A stretch of DNA of 64,000 nt. Origin: SAR324 cluster bacterium (GTDB lineage: Bacteria; SAR324; XYD2-FULL-50-16). Position 1 is the first letter of the stretch. The number at the start of each line of letters is the position of its first letter. Positions 1 through 8,374 of this stretch are shown piece after piece. The translations under genes were made by a program, and so were the position numbers. The notes below the pieces were generated by a model. That model saw only the letters and a program-made list of their open reading frames with translations, ran no database searches and was not told the origin of the DNA. The stretch lies in NCBI GenBank assembly GCA_028282885.1, contig JANQGX010000088.1:248001-312000 (forward strand), written 5' to 3'.

Positions 1-1655
1 TTTGTTCCCTTGATCGCCAGTTCCCGCAAATCTTCGACGGGTTCAACTTCGTTAAGCAAAAGGAATTTGATGGTATCTCCGGAAAGCGTTCCCTTTTCAG
101 CCAGGAAGAGAGCTGTTTCCACACCAACCGCCCCGCCGCCGATAACCACAACATTTGTTCCGGTAATAACTTTGTTCAGAAGCACGTCCCAGGCTTGCAC
201 CACATGGGGCAAATCAGCACCCGGAATAGGCAAATTCAGAGGTTTGCCGCCTGTGGCAAGCACGATATGATCCGGTTTTTCACGGGAGATAACCGATTCA
301 TCCACTTCCCGGTTCAGCTCAGTTCGGATCCCATTAACCCGAATCCTCTCTGCCAGATCCACGGCCAGCTCATTGAACTCTTCACGGCCCGGGGGTGCCG
401 CCGCCAGGTAAAGTTGTCCGCCAAGCTTGTCCGCTTTCTCGTATAAAACAACTTCATGCCCCCTCTCCCGAGCGCTGAGAGCTGCACTCATACCCGCGGC
501 ACCTCCGCCGATGACCATCACCTTCTTGCTGTTTTCCGCCTTCTCGATTACCGTCTCTTTCTCGCGTCCGGCTCTTGGATTGCAGAGGCATTGGACAAAT
601 TTCAGTTCAAACAGGTGGTCAAAACAGCCCTGGGCGCAGGCAATGCAATGCATGATTTCGTTTTCCCTGCCCTGGCTGACCTTGTTGGGGAGATCGGGAT
701 CCGCTATCAAGGGACGACCCATTGCCACAAGATCGCACAGCCCGTCCGCAATCATCTCACGGGCCGTGCCGGGATCATTGATTCGGTGACTGGCTATAAC
801 AGGAACATCCACCCGGTCCTTAATCCCGCGGGCCAGGTATCCGAACACTCCCCTGGGAACGGAGGCTACAATCTGTGGAATTCTGGCTTCATGCCATCCT
901 ACATTGATGTTCAAAGCATCCACCCCGACAGCTACCAACTCCCCGGCAAAGGCTTGCATTTCATTTCTTCCCAGGCCGCCGGACATCAAATCGTTACCGT
1001 TGATGCGAACGATAAGCGGATAATCGTCACCGGTCGCGGCTTTGATGGCTTTCATCACCTCAGTACCAAATTTCATCCTGTTCTGAAAGGAACCTCCCCA
1101 CTCATCTGTGCGAATATTGGTCAGGGGCGAAAGGAACGAGCTGATCAAATATCCGGTTCCGGCCAGAACTTCAACCGCATCATAACCTGCCTTTTTAACC
1201 CTGAGCGCCGCTTCTCCAAAACTCTGAATAATCTGCAGAATTTCATCATGTTCCAAAGCGCGCGGGGTCTCACGGGTCATCCTTGCCTGAATCGCGGAGG
1301 GAGCGACGGCTGTCTCACCGATCATAAATGAGAAATTATTCTTGCCGGCATGATTCAACTGAACTGCTGCCAGTGATCCGTTATCCTTGATTGCATCTGC
1401 CAGTCGCTTGAGACCGGGAATAAATTCGTCCTTATGTGCTCCGATATTGCTGGATCCTGCGGAAAGCTTGTCGATTGTGGCGAATCCGACAGCAATCATG
1501 GATGCCCCGCCTCTGGCTCTTTCCGCATAAAAATCTACCAGTTGGTCCGTTACTTCATATTCAACCGCCATGTTCAGATGCATGGCGGGCAGGTAAATCC
1601 TGTTCTTCAGAGTAAGGTTTCCGATTTTTATCGGTTGCAGCAAGGGATCTTTCAT
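1..1655 (-). CDS. NADH:flavin oxidoreductase / 2,4-dienoyl-CoA reductase family (partial)
   Basis: Old yellow enzyme-type flavoprotein running off the left edge of the window; about 551 codons are present and the C-terminus is missing. The N-terminal FMN barrel spans about residues 1-330. A CxxCxxxC-x11-C cluster (C337, C340, C344, C356) is the place where this family binds [4Fe-4S]. A Rossmann FAD/NAD(P) segment with a GGGAAG-type glycine motif follows near residue 381, and a second GGGAVG motif comes later. This order (FMN, Fe-S, FAD, NAD(P)H) is that of FadH-type 2,4-dienoyl-CoA reductases and trimethylamine dehydrogenase relatives. The ATG at 1655 follows a GAGGAAG ribosome-binding site. 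Neighbouring CoA-metabolism genes favour reduction of an unsaturated acyl-CoA, but the substrate cannot be read from sequence. Confidence 0.9.
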   Translation of the reverse strand, partial: MKDPLLQPIKIGNLTLKNRIYLPAMHLNMAVEYEVTDQLVDFYAERARGGASMIAVGFATIDKLSAGSSNIGAHKDEFIPGLKRLADAIKDNGSLAAVQLNHAGKNNFSFMIGETAVAPSAIQARMTRETPRALEHDEILQIIQSFGEAALRVKKAGYDAVEVLAGTGYLISSFLSPLTNIRTDEWGGSFQNRMKFGTEVMKAIKAATGDDYPLIVRINGNDLMSGGLGRNEMQAFAGELVAVGVDALNINVGWHEARIPQIVASVPRGVFGYLARGIKDRVDVPVIASHRINDPGTAREMIADGLCDLVAMGRPLIADPDLPNKVSQGRENEIMHCIACAQGCFDHLFELKFVQCLCNPRAGREKETVIEKAENSKKVMVIGGGAAGMSAALSARERGHEVVLYEKADKLGGQLYLAAAPPGREEFNELAVDLAERIRVNGIRTELNREVDESVISREKPDHIVLATGGKPLNLPIPGADLPHVVQAWDVLLNKVITGTNVVVIGGGAVGVETALFLAEKGTLSGDTIKFLLLNEVEPVEDLRELAIKGT

Positions 1656-1902
1656 ATGTCTTCCTCGAATTTGAGTTTTCGATCACCAAAGAATGAAGAA
1701 GGAACTCATCAACAGCCTGTTTTTTTGAAGAGCGCGGAACAATCTCTATCTGAAAATGGAGATGCTTAATGCCCGGCTTCGGGAACTACCCCATGAACAC
1801 CGTAAATCAACTATTCCAGGGTCCGACTCGTGATTTGCTCTCCGTCGTTACCTGTTGAGTTCTGATCTCCTCTAATCTTCGATTAACACCTGGGATTTAT
1901 GT

Positions 1903-2661
1903 TTAAATCAGGTTCCCACCATCGCAGACTATACAGGTTCCGGTGGTAAATGAGGAAGCATCGGATACCAGGTAAAGCACGGCTCCACTCATCTCTTCGG
2001 GCTCTGCATGCCGGTTCATGGGAATACCCTTTAGGGCAATTTTATAGATTTCGTCATTATCGATCAGGGCGCTGGAAAACTTGGTCTTGGTCAGACCGGG
2101 AAGCAGGGCGTTTACCCTGATGTTAAACCCGACCAGCTCCTTGGCAAATGCTTTTGTCATGGAGATCATGCCGGCCTTGGTAATTGAATATACAGCCTGA
2201 AAGGGAGCGGGAGATATACCCGTGATCGACGCCACATTGACCACCGCACCACCTCCTTTTTTAGCCATCAACATGGCTGCCTGTTTGATCATAAAAAAGG
2301 GGCCTTTCAAGTTAACACCCAATGTTTTGTCCCAGATGGCCTCATCCACGTCTGTGATGCTGCCAAAAAAAGGATTCGTGGCCGCATTGTTGATCAGGAT
2401 ATCCAGCCCCCCGTGCTTCTCTTCAATTTGACCGAACAGCGCTTCAATCTGATCCAGGTGCCCCATATGGCATGCAATGGCTTCGGCAGAGCCGCCCTTG
2501 TCTCTAATCTTGTTCACAACCTCATCCAGGGCCTCTATCTTCCGGCTCACCAGGATACAATGAGCCCCATGTTCTGCCAATGTATCGGCAATGGCTTCCC
2601 CGATCCCCCGACTGGCACCCGTTATTAAAGCCGTTTTCTCTTTAAGTGAAAAATCAACCAT
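1903..2661 (-). CDS. Short-chain dehydrogenase/reductase (SDR)
   Basis: Classical NAD(P)-dependent SDR of about 252 residues. It has the TGASRGIG cofactor motif near the N-terminus, the NNAA motif, a catalytic Ser in the VNVASITG strand and a YSITK catalytic Tyr/Lys pair. The C-terminal CDGG turn is typical of FabG-like members. I place the start at the ATG at 2661, because GGGAG lies about six bases before it; an ATG four codons further upstream is less well spaced. It is transcribed divergently from the acyl-CoA synthetase at 3022, with an operator-like repeat between them, which suggests shared control. It probably oxidises or reduces a hydroxyacyl intermediate of the same pathway; the substrate is unknown. 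Confidence 0.88.
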   Translation of the reverse strand: MVDFSLKEKTALITGASRGIGEAIADTLAEHGAHCILVSRKIEALDEVVNKIRDKGGSAEAIACHMGHLDQIEALFGQIEEKHGGLDILINNAATNPFFGSITDVDEAIWDKTLGVNLKGPFFMIKQAAMLMAKKGGGAVVNVASITGISPAPFQAVYSITKAGMISMTKAFAKELVGFNIRVNALLPGLTKTKFSSALIDNDEIYKIALKGIPMNRHAEPEEMSGAVLYLVSDASSFTTGTCIVCDGGNLI

Positions 2662-2864
2662 ATCATCTCCCAATAAATGTTAACTCAATTCTGCAAGTCG
2701 CCTTGGTCGGTCTATTGTGGAACTCTTTCTCGACGAACACTCATGATCGAAGCTGCAGCCTTGCTTCTCACCTCTTGGTGTCAAACTTCCCGATAATTAT
2801 TAATAAACCGGAACTTAACCTGCGATTCAGCGCATTTAACCCAGCATAACCCTTCAGGACTTAA

Positions 2865-2953
2865 ATGGTAAAAAAAAGGAGTGGGGATTTCAATAAAAAT
2901 ATGAACGTTCGCTCGATTTTTTTATTGACACTGTTTCTACACAAAGGGATAAT
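2865..2953. promoter_or_regulatory. Divergent promoter pair with TetR-type operator
   Basis: Rightward promoter: TTGACA at 2925-2930, a 17-base spacer, then GATAAT at 2948-2953, serving the synthetase at 3022. Leftward promoter on the minus strand: TTGAAA (2888-2893), a 17-base spacer, then TACCAT (2865-2870), serving the SDR. Between the two -35 boxes lies TGAACGTTCGCTCG (2902-2915), an imperfect copy of an inverted repeat of form CGAAC-N4-GTTCG. The same repeat occurs at 6370, 9738 and 13470, beside TTGACA boxes. I infer repression by one or both TetR proteins encoded at 7634 and 12575. Confidence 0.65.
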
Positions 2954-3021
2954 CCAATGATAAAAGAGCCGGAGCTGATGGCGAGGTATCAGAAAAACAA
3001 TCGTAACGTTTAAAAAAGGAT

Positions 3022-4485
3022 ATGAATCGAATTGAAGAGAGTCCGCTATACCGGATTGCCAATGCCAGGAGCATTGCCTATTACGGGGCATCCAACAGAT
3101 CGGAAACCATGGGATCTATTATTCTTACCTCCGTTCTCGAAGCCGGATTCAAGGGTTCGGTCTACCCTGTCCATCCGAAGGAGAAAGAGGTCAAGGGAAT
3201 CCGGTCCTATGCTGACCTAAGCGAGATTCCCGAGACACCCGATCTGGCCATTATGGTCCTGCCAACAACGGTGGTTTGCCAGGTATTGGAAGAGTGCGGG
3301 AAGAGCGGGATTAAAAGAGCCATTGTCGTGTCCGGCGGATTCAAGGAAGTGGGAGGCCAGGGAATCGAACTTGAACAACAATTGCTTGGGATATCGAAGC
3401 AGTACGGAATCCGGATCATCGGCCCCAATTGTCTCGGAATTGTCAATACTCACCACAGGCTGAATTCAACCCCTCTCTCCATGGAGGGAGAACCCGGCTA
3501 TGTAGGACTTGTCTCCCAGAGCGGGAGCTTTGTTGCACAGATGTTCAACTATCTCTCAAGTCTCGGATTGGGATACAGTACTGCCATCAGCGTGGGTAAC
3601 GAAGCGGATCTGGATCTGGTCGATTGCATCGAATACCTTGCCGAATGTCCCCGTACCAAGGTTATCGCGCTTTACATTGAAGGAATAAAACGAGGTCGGG
3701 CATTTATTGAGGCTGCCAAACGAATCACGGCAAAAAAACCGATAATTGCATTTTATGTCGGTGGCTCGGAAGCAGGCAGAAAAGCAGCCTTCTCTCACAC
3801 CGGCTCCCTTTCAGGACCCGATCAGCTCTACGATTCCGCCTTTAAGCAGGCGGGGGTTATCAGGGTGCATTCACTGGTTGAGCTATTCGATTGCTGCTGG
3901 ACCCTGGGAAGTCTACCAAAACGGAAAGGACGAAACGTTGTCATACAGACTCACTCCGGCGGCCCCGGCGCTTCCGCTGCGGATGCCTGCAGCAGGTCCG
4001 GATTATCCCTGCCTTCCTTGTCTGAAAAAACCCGGAAAGCCTTAAAGCCATATCTTCCCCATACAGCAAGTTCGGCAAATCCGGTTGACCTGACCTTTAC
4101 CCAGGAGCAAAACTCTTTTTTCATCGATATCCCCGGTGTGTTGTTAAAAGAAGAATCCCTGGACTACCTTTTGATCTATATCTTGGCACCGGTTTTCAGC
4201 ATCCGGGAACGGATGATGAAAGCCGGGAAGAGCGAGGAGGAGGTTGAGGAGATGTTGGGCGGAATGGCCGGATTCGCTGCCGAAAACTTCCGCAATCTGA
4301 CAGAATCAACAGGCAAACCCGTTGTCTGTTTTACCTATCACGATCCGCATAATTTCCTGATCAGGGCAATGATCGACAATGGCGTTCCAGTCTTCCAGGA
4401 TCCAGCCAGGGCTGTACGCGCCATTAAGGCAAATGCGGACTACTGCGATATGAACCTGGACAAAGGCGAAAAATCTCATGAATGA
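3022..4485 (+). CDS. Acyl-CoA synthetase (NDP-forming), alpha-type subunit
   Basis: This 487-residue protein has the CoA-binding Rossmann domain (GASNR near residue 23) followed by the succinyl-CoA ligase-like flavodoxin domains. The catalytic histidine that carries the phosphoryl group is in the SHTGSLSG motif at about H259, and the GPNCLGI and VSQSGSF motifs of the alpha chain are present. It therefore belongs to the ADP-forming acetyl/acyl-CoA synthetase superfamily, which interconverts acyl-CoA + ADP + Pi with acid + CoA + ATP. No ATP-grasp beta domain is fused and no beta-subunit gene is nearby in this window. The stop overlaps the next SDR start by 8 bases, so the two are translationally coupled. 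A good promoter with an operator lies just upstream. Confidence 0.85.
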   Translation: MNRIEESPLYRIANARSIAYYGASNRSETMGSIILTSVLEAGFKGSVYPVHPKEKEVKGIRSYADLSEIPETPDLAIMVLPTTVVCQVLEECGKSGIKRAIVVSGGFKEVGGQGIELEQQLLGISKQYGIRIIGPNCLGIVNTHHRLNSTPLSMEGEPGYVGLVSQSGSFVAQMFNYLSSLGLGYSTAISVGNEADLDLVDCIEYLAECPRTKVIALYIEGIKRGRAFIEAAKRITAKKPIIAFYVGGSEAGRKAAFSHTGSLSGPDQLYDSAFKQAGVIRVHSLVELFDCCWTLGSLPKRKGRNVVIQTHSGGPGASAADACSRSGLSLPSLSEKTRKALKPYLPHTASSANPVDLTFTQEQNSFFIDIPGVLLKEESLDYLLIYILAPVFSIRERMMKAGKSEEEVEEMLGGMAGFAAENFRNLTESTGKPVVCFTYHDPHNFLIRAMIDNGVPVFQDPARAVRAIKANADYCDMNLDKGEKSHE

Positions 4486-5284
4486 ACGAAAAGACAGGTT
4501 GAGTGACAAGGTTGCCATTATCACCGGGGCAGCCAGCGGAATCGGTGAAGCTGCCGCTTATCTGTTTGCGAAAGAGGGTGCCAGGACCATGCTGGCAGAT
4601 GTCAGTGAAAGAAGACTGAACAAAGTCCTGGAAAAAGCCAAAACCTGGCAGCCCGATGTTGCCGAACGCGTAACAAACGTGGCTGAAGAGGAGGAGGTTA
4701 AAAGTCTGATTGAAGAGACACTCGAGCAGTTCGGTCAAATTGATATTCTTTGCAACAATGCGGGAATAACCGGAAAATATGAGAACAGCGATGTACCTGA
4801 CCAGGAAACCGAGGACTGGCTTGGCGTCTACAAAGTAAATGTTATGGGTGCCGTCTATGCCTTAAAGCATGTAGCGGCTCACATGCGGGAGAGAAAAAGC
4901 GGATCCATTGTCAATACGGCTTCTGTCGCCGGCCTCTTGTCTGGTGCCGGCCCCAGTGCTTACAGTGCCAGCAAAGCCGCCTTGATAAACCTGACCCGTA
5001 CTTCGGCTTGTGACCTGGGAGGTGATAATATCAGGGTCAATGCCATCTGTCCCGGTTTGATCGAAACCGGAATGACCAAACCTGTCTTCGATCTTGCCAG
5101 GCAGGCAGGAAAGGGGGACAAGCTGGGCAAATTTTGTGAACTTAGAAGATACGGTTTACCGGAAGAGGTAGCCCAAGCGATTCTTTTTCTGGCAAGCGAT
5201 GAGGCAAGTTTTATTACCGGTCAGGCTCTGGCCGTCGACGGAGGCAAAACAGCCACTCTCAATCTTCCCGGCAGGAAGCTTTAG
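4478..5284 (+). CDS. Short-chain dehydrogenase/reductase (SDR)
   Basis: Second SDR of the island, 268 residues. TGAASGIG near residue 17 binds the cofactor, NNAG follows the fifth strand, the catalytic Ser is in the VNTASVAG strand and the catalytic pair is YSASK. The C-terminal AVDGG motif is typical of the FabG-like subfamily. It overlaps the acyl-CoA synthetase gene by 8 bases and must share its transcript. Co-expression with a CoA ligase suggests an oxidoreductase acting on an acyl-CoA or the free keto/hydroxy acid. In the levulinate (Lva) pathway an SDR likewise accompanies the ligase, kinase and acyl-CoA dehydrogenase-like enzyme; applying that here is inference. Confidence 0.88.
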   Translation: MNERKDRLSDKVAIITGAASGIGEAAAYLFAKEGARTMLADVSERRLNKVLEKAKTWQPDVAERVTNVAEEEEVKSLIEETLEQFGQIDILCNNAGITGKYENSDVPDQETEDWLGVYKVNVMGAVYALKHVAAHMRERKSGSIVNTASVAGLLSGAGPSAYSASKAALINLTRTSACDLGGDNIRVNAICPGLIETGMTKPVFDLARQAGKGDKLGKFCELRRYGLPEEVAQAILFLASDEASFITGQALAVDGGKTATLNLPGRKL

Positions 5285-5570
5285 CACAACGCCCTAAAAA
5301 GAACAGTTCATGCAAATACCGATTTCCCATATCAGCTTCAGGTTCAAATCGAAGACATCAAATTATCGGTGTTTAGAATACTGTGGGATCAGATTGAAGA
5401 AATGATAATACGGCGGAATATAGTGATGTGATGAATCAGGAGGCAAATACCATGGGGGCTGTCTAGACCAAATCTATGGCGTACGGGGGTAATCGGGAAT
5501 AATAGCTTCCTTGATATTATTTTATGGCTCCCGACTTTTCAAAGACGAATCCCCCACGGCATTCTCCTTT

Positions 5571-6242
5571 CTACAGCGGATTGCCGAATCGACCACTGGA
5601 AACAATACTGTCGAACGGCTTGCGCGGTCTCGCTTTAGGTTCTTCTCCGGGGACTCCCAAGGTCAGCAATGTTAGCAGGTACATATCATCCGGTATTGCC
5701 AGCAATTCCTTCACCTCCTGGTAAAGTTCCTGTTTTGTCCCGGTCACTTCGCTGTTCATAGCACCAACAATGCACATCCCCAATCCCTGGTTTACGGCCT
5801 CCACTCCCATGAAACCATAGGCGATGCCCAATTGTTCGAAGGTTCGCGCCAAAATAACCGCAGGACCGTTCTCTGCCACACAAAATACCGGATCATTCAG
5901 CAACACCTTGTCAATGATCTCCTCGTTCACTTTCATGACACCGGCTTCTGCCAACTCCATCAGAGCCTCTTTGTTCTTGGGTTTTTCCCAAGCCGCAAGG
6001 TTCCCGCACACCGCTATCACTACCGGTGCTTTGGCAACAAACTTCTGACTACTGGCCAGTTCGGCCAGTTTTGTCTTGAGTTCCGAGTCTTCGGCAACAA
6101 TGAAATGCCATGGTTGAACATTCTCCCAGGAAGGCGCCCTGCGCCCTGCTGACAAAACTGCTTTCAAAGCCTCCCGGGGGACGGGAACATCCTTGTAACG
6201 TCTGATGCTGCGCCAGCCATGTATCGCGTCCGTCGTATCCAT
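5571..6242 (-). CDS. Nitroreductase-family FMN oxidoreductase
   Basis: A 223-residue nitroreductase-fold protein. The N-terminal RSIRRYKDVPVP stretch holds the Arg residues that contact FMN phosphate, followed by the APSWENVQPWHFIV motif typical of the family. The gap after the gene upstream on the same strand (phosphotransferase at 6448) contains its own promoter region with an operator copy, so it is probably a separate transcription unit in the same regulon. The substrate is unknown; members reduce nitro groups, quinones, enones or flavins. The ATG at 6242 is preceded by GGAGGACGG at an acceptable distance. Confidence 0.85.
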   Translation of the reverse strand: MDTTDAIHGWRSIRRYKDVPVPREALKAVLSAGRRAPSWENVQPWHFIVAEDSELKTKLAELASSQKFVAKAPVVIAVCGNLAAWEKPKNKEALMELAEAGVMKVNEEIIDKVLLNDPVFCVAENGPAVILARTFEQLGIAYGFMGVEAVNQGLGMCIVGAMNSEVTGTKQELYQEVKELLAIPDDMYLLTLLTLGVPGEEPKARPRKPFDSIVSSGRFGNPL

Positions 6243-6356
6243 TTGACCCGTCCTCCAGAAAACTTTGGATTCCTCCTACCTCGTCGTCTCTCCTCGACTC
6301 GATTCCGGTAAAAACCGAATTCGACTGATAGTATATTTACAGATCAACAAAAAGCC

Positions 6357-6384
6357 TGTCAAGGAAAACCGAACGTTCGTTAGT
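6357..6384 (-). promoter_or_regulatory. Operator-like repeat and -35 box upstream of the nitroreductase
   Basis: CGAACGTTCGTTAG at 6370-6383 fits CGAAC-N4-GTTCG with one mismatch in the second arm. On the minus strand it is followed by TTGACA (6357-6362). The -10 box is less clear; AT-rich sequence lies at 6331-6340. Arrangement and sequence match the sites near 2902 and 13470. Confidence 0.6.
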
Positions 6385-6447
6385 TTTTTCCAGTATTTGC
6401 CCTGTACTGCCTGACAGGGAAGGGGGATAGATCAAACCTCACGGCTT

Positions 6448-7512
6448 TTATCCCTTTTGCTCCAGAATAGAGACGATCACCCGTTCCATCACCTGCACGG
6501 CAAACACTAGCATGGCGAATCGTTTATCCCTCGTCTGGCCGTGATAGTATCGATAGTAAATCTGTTGAGCAATGGTGGACAGCCGAAACAGGTTGCAACA
6601 CTGGTAGAAGGCAAAATTCTCCAGGTTACGTCCGGATTTCTCCAGGTAGTAATTCAACACCTCCTTTCGGGTCATCATGCCTTCGATATGGGTCGGTTGT
6701 AGTCGGATCAACTGCATCTCTTCCGAATCATCCTTGTCAATCCAGTAGGCCATGACAGCTCCAAGATCCATCAGGGGATCACCAATTGTCGCCATCTCCC
6801 AGTCCAGCACACCGATGATTTGAAGCGGATTGGTTGGATCAAGCACAATGTTGTCGAATTTGAAGTCATTGTGAATCAGTGAGGACCGGTCACTATCTTC
6901 GGGTTGGTTTTTTTCCAGCCACTCCATAATCTTTTCAAAATCAGGTGCATCCGGGGTTCGGGCAGCTCGATATCTCTTGCTCCACCCCTCCACCTGTCTT
7001 TTGATATAGCCCTTGGGTTTACCCTCGTTTGCCAGACCTATTTTCTTGTAATCGACAGCATGCAATTCCAGCAACACATCCACCAGGTTTTTACCGAGAA
7101 TTCCTGCTTCTTCCGGGGTATACTTTAGAGCCGGGGGAAGATCCTTCCTGAGAATGATTCCTTCGATTCGCTCCATCACATAAAATGGAGAGCCAATGAG
7201 GGATTCGTCCTCGGTATAGACCAGCGGTTTGGGGGCATATGGGAAAGTGCCCTGAAGGGTGGAGAGAATCCGATACTCCCGTCCCATGTCGTGTGCTGAT
7301 TTTGCTTTGGTTCCGAAGGGAGGACGTCGCAACACCAGTTTTTTGTCGCCCATCTCAATCAGGTAGGTCAGGTTGGAATAGCCGGAAGGAAACTGGCTGA
7401 TGGTCAAATCACCTGAAAGTCCCGGAATGGAATCCTTCAGAAATTCCCCGACGGTAGCCTTATCAAGCTCCTCCCCTTCCCTGATGGTTGTTGCCGAATC
7501 GATATGTGTCAT
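6448..7512 (-). CDS. APH-family phosphotransferase (ACAD10/11 or LvaA-like kinase)
   Basis: A 354-residue aminoglycoside phosphotransferase-fold kinase. The catalytic loop LIHNDFKFDN (HxDxxxxN) and the metal-binding aspartate in VLDWEMATIGDP are both intact, as is the N-terminal lobe with LVLRRPP. This subfamily is the one fused to acyl-CoA dehydrogenase in animal ACAD10/ACAD11 and found as LvaA in the Pseudomonas levulinate operon, where a 4-hydroxyacyl-CoA is phosphorylated before rearrangement. Here it lies downstream of a separate acyl-CoA dehydrogenase and TetR gene on the same strand, 121 bases after tetR. I infer a kinase acting on a hydroxyacyl-CoA rather than antibiotic resistance. 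I see no small LvaB-like partner. Confidence 0.85.
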   Translation of the reverse strand: MTHIDSATTIREGEELDKATVGEFLKDSIPGLSGDLTISQFPSGYSNLTYLIEMGDKKLVLRRPPFGTKAKSAHDMGREYRILSTLQGTFPYAPKPLVYTEDESLIGSPFYVMERIEGIILRKDLPPALKYTPEEAGILGKNLVDVLLELHAVDYKKIGLANEGKPKGYIKRQVEGWSKRYRAARTPDAPDFEKIMEWLEKNQPEDSDRSSLIHNDFKFDNIVLDPTNPLQIIGVLDWEMATIGDPLMDLGAVMAYWIDKDDSEEMQLIRLQPTHIEGMMTRKEVLNYYLEKSGRNLENFAFYQCCNLFRLSTIAQQIYYRYYHGQTRDKRFAMLVFAVQVMERVIVSILEQKG

Positions 7513-7633
7513 GATTGATTTTCTTTTGATTCAGTCAGTTCATTCGAATTTGTTATTGCTGACCATTCGGATCAGAGCAATTGAATAGATAAGTGCGTCT
7601 TTGGAACAAGTTTCTTGCAGAGTCATGGTGAGT

Positions 7634-8374
7634 CTAACCCTCGCTACCCTGGGACAGGCAGTAAAAGGATTCGATAAAGCCAATCAGAAACTCGGCATAA
7701 CGATCCACCGAGATTTCCCGCTTGGAATACTTCCACCGTTTCAAATACCAGTCCTGCAACATCGATTTAATCACACTGGCCGCCAGTTGGTGATCCTGAT
7801 CAGCGAACTGCCCCTCCTTAACACCCTGCTTTAAAATCTTCAGTATCAGATTCTCGGTAAACAGTTCAGCCTGTTTATAAAAATCTCTCTCCTTTCTGCT
7901 CATGCTTTTGGCTTCCATGTAGGAGAAGTAAAACCAGGGTTGAACAATTTCGCTGAGATAGAGATGGGTCTTGATCATAATCCTGAGTCTTTGCCGCGCG
8001 TCGCCTCCCTTCCGGGAAGTGGTTTCAAGATGCCGGTGGATGAAATGATTGCCTACCCGTTGCAGGGTATTCAATAACTCCTCTTTACTCCGGAAATAAG
8101 CATATAGCCCTCCCATGCTGAGTCCGGATTCCTGGCTCAGGTCGCGCATGCTCATTCCCCTGAATCCTTTACGTGAGCAGATCCTGAAGGTGGCATCGAA
8201 GATCCTGGAGAGATTCTTAACCGCTGTTTTCTCTTTCTTGATCTGGATGGTCTCACGATTCTCCTGAAAGACATCCCTGCAAAAGTCCTCCTTGCCGAGC
8301 CGGAACTCTTCCTGAAAGGCGTCAAAGGTCAGACCGTCTTCGAAACTCATTACTGACTTATCCGTTGTTTCCAT
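7634..8374 (-). CDS. TetR/AcrR-family transcriptional regulator (paralogue 1)
   Basis: 246 residues with an N-terminal extension of about 45 residues before the DNA-binding domain. The TetR helix-turn-helix is clear: RGMSMRDLSQESGLSMGGLYAYFRSKEELL, about residues 73-102. The ligand domain contains QPWFYFSYME and DWYLKRWKY segments that also occur in the TetR at 12575, so the two are close paralogues. It overlaps the end of the acyl-CoA dehydrogenase gene by 17 bases and is cotranscribed with it. It probably represses its own operon through the inverted repeat at 9726-9763, with an acyl-CoA or related compound as inducer; that is inference from context. Confidence 0.9.
   Translation of the reverse strand: METTDKSVMSFEDGLTFDAFQEEFRLGKEDFCRDVFQENRETIQIKKEKTAVKNLSRIFDATFRICSRKGFRGMSMRDLSQESGLSMGGLYAYFRSKEELLNTLQRVGNHFIHRHLETTSRKGGDARQRLRIMIKTHLYLSEIVQPWFYFSYMEAKSMSRKERDFYKQAELFTENLILKILKQGVKEGQFADQDHQLAASVIKSMLQDWYLKRWKYSKREISVDRYAEFLIGFIESFYCLSQGSEG

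Noticed and set aside
456..1331. Long open frame on the plus strand opposite the dienoyl-CoA reductase gene
   Set aside because: The minus strand encodes a clear flavoenzyme with Fe-S and Rossmann motifs; the plus frame is its shadow.
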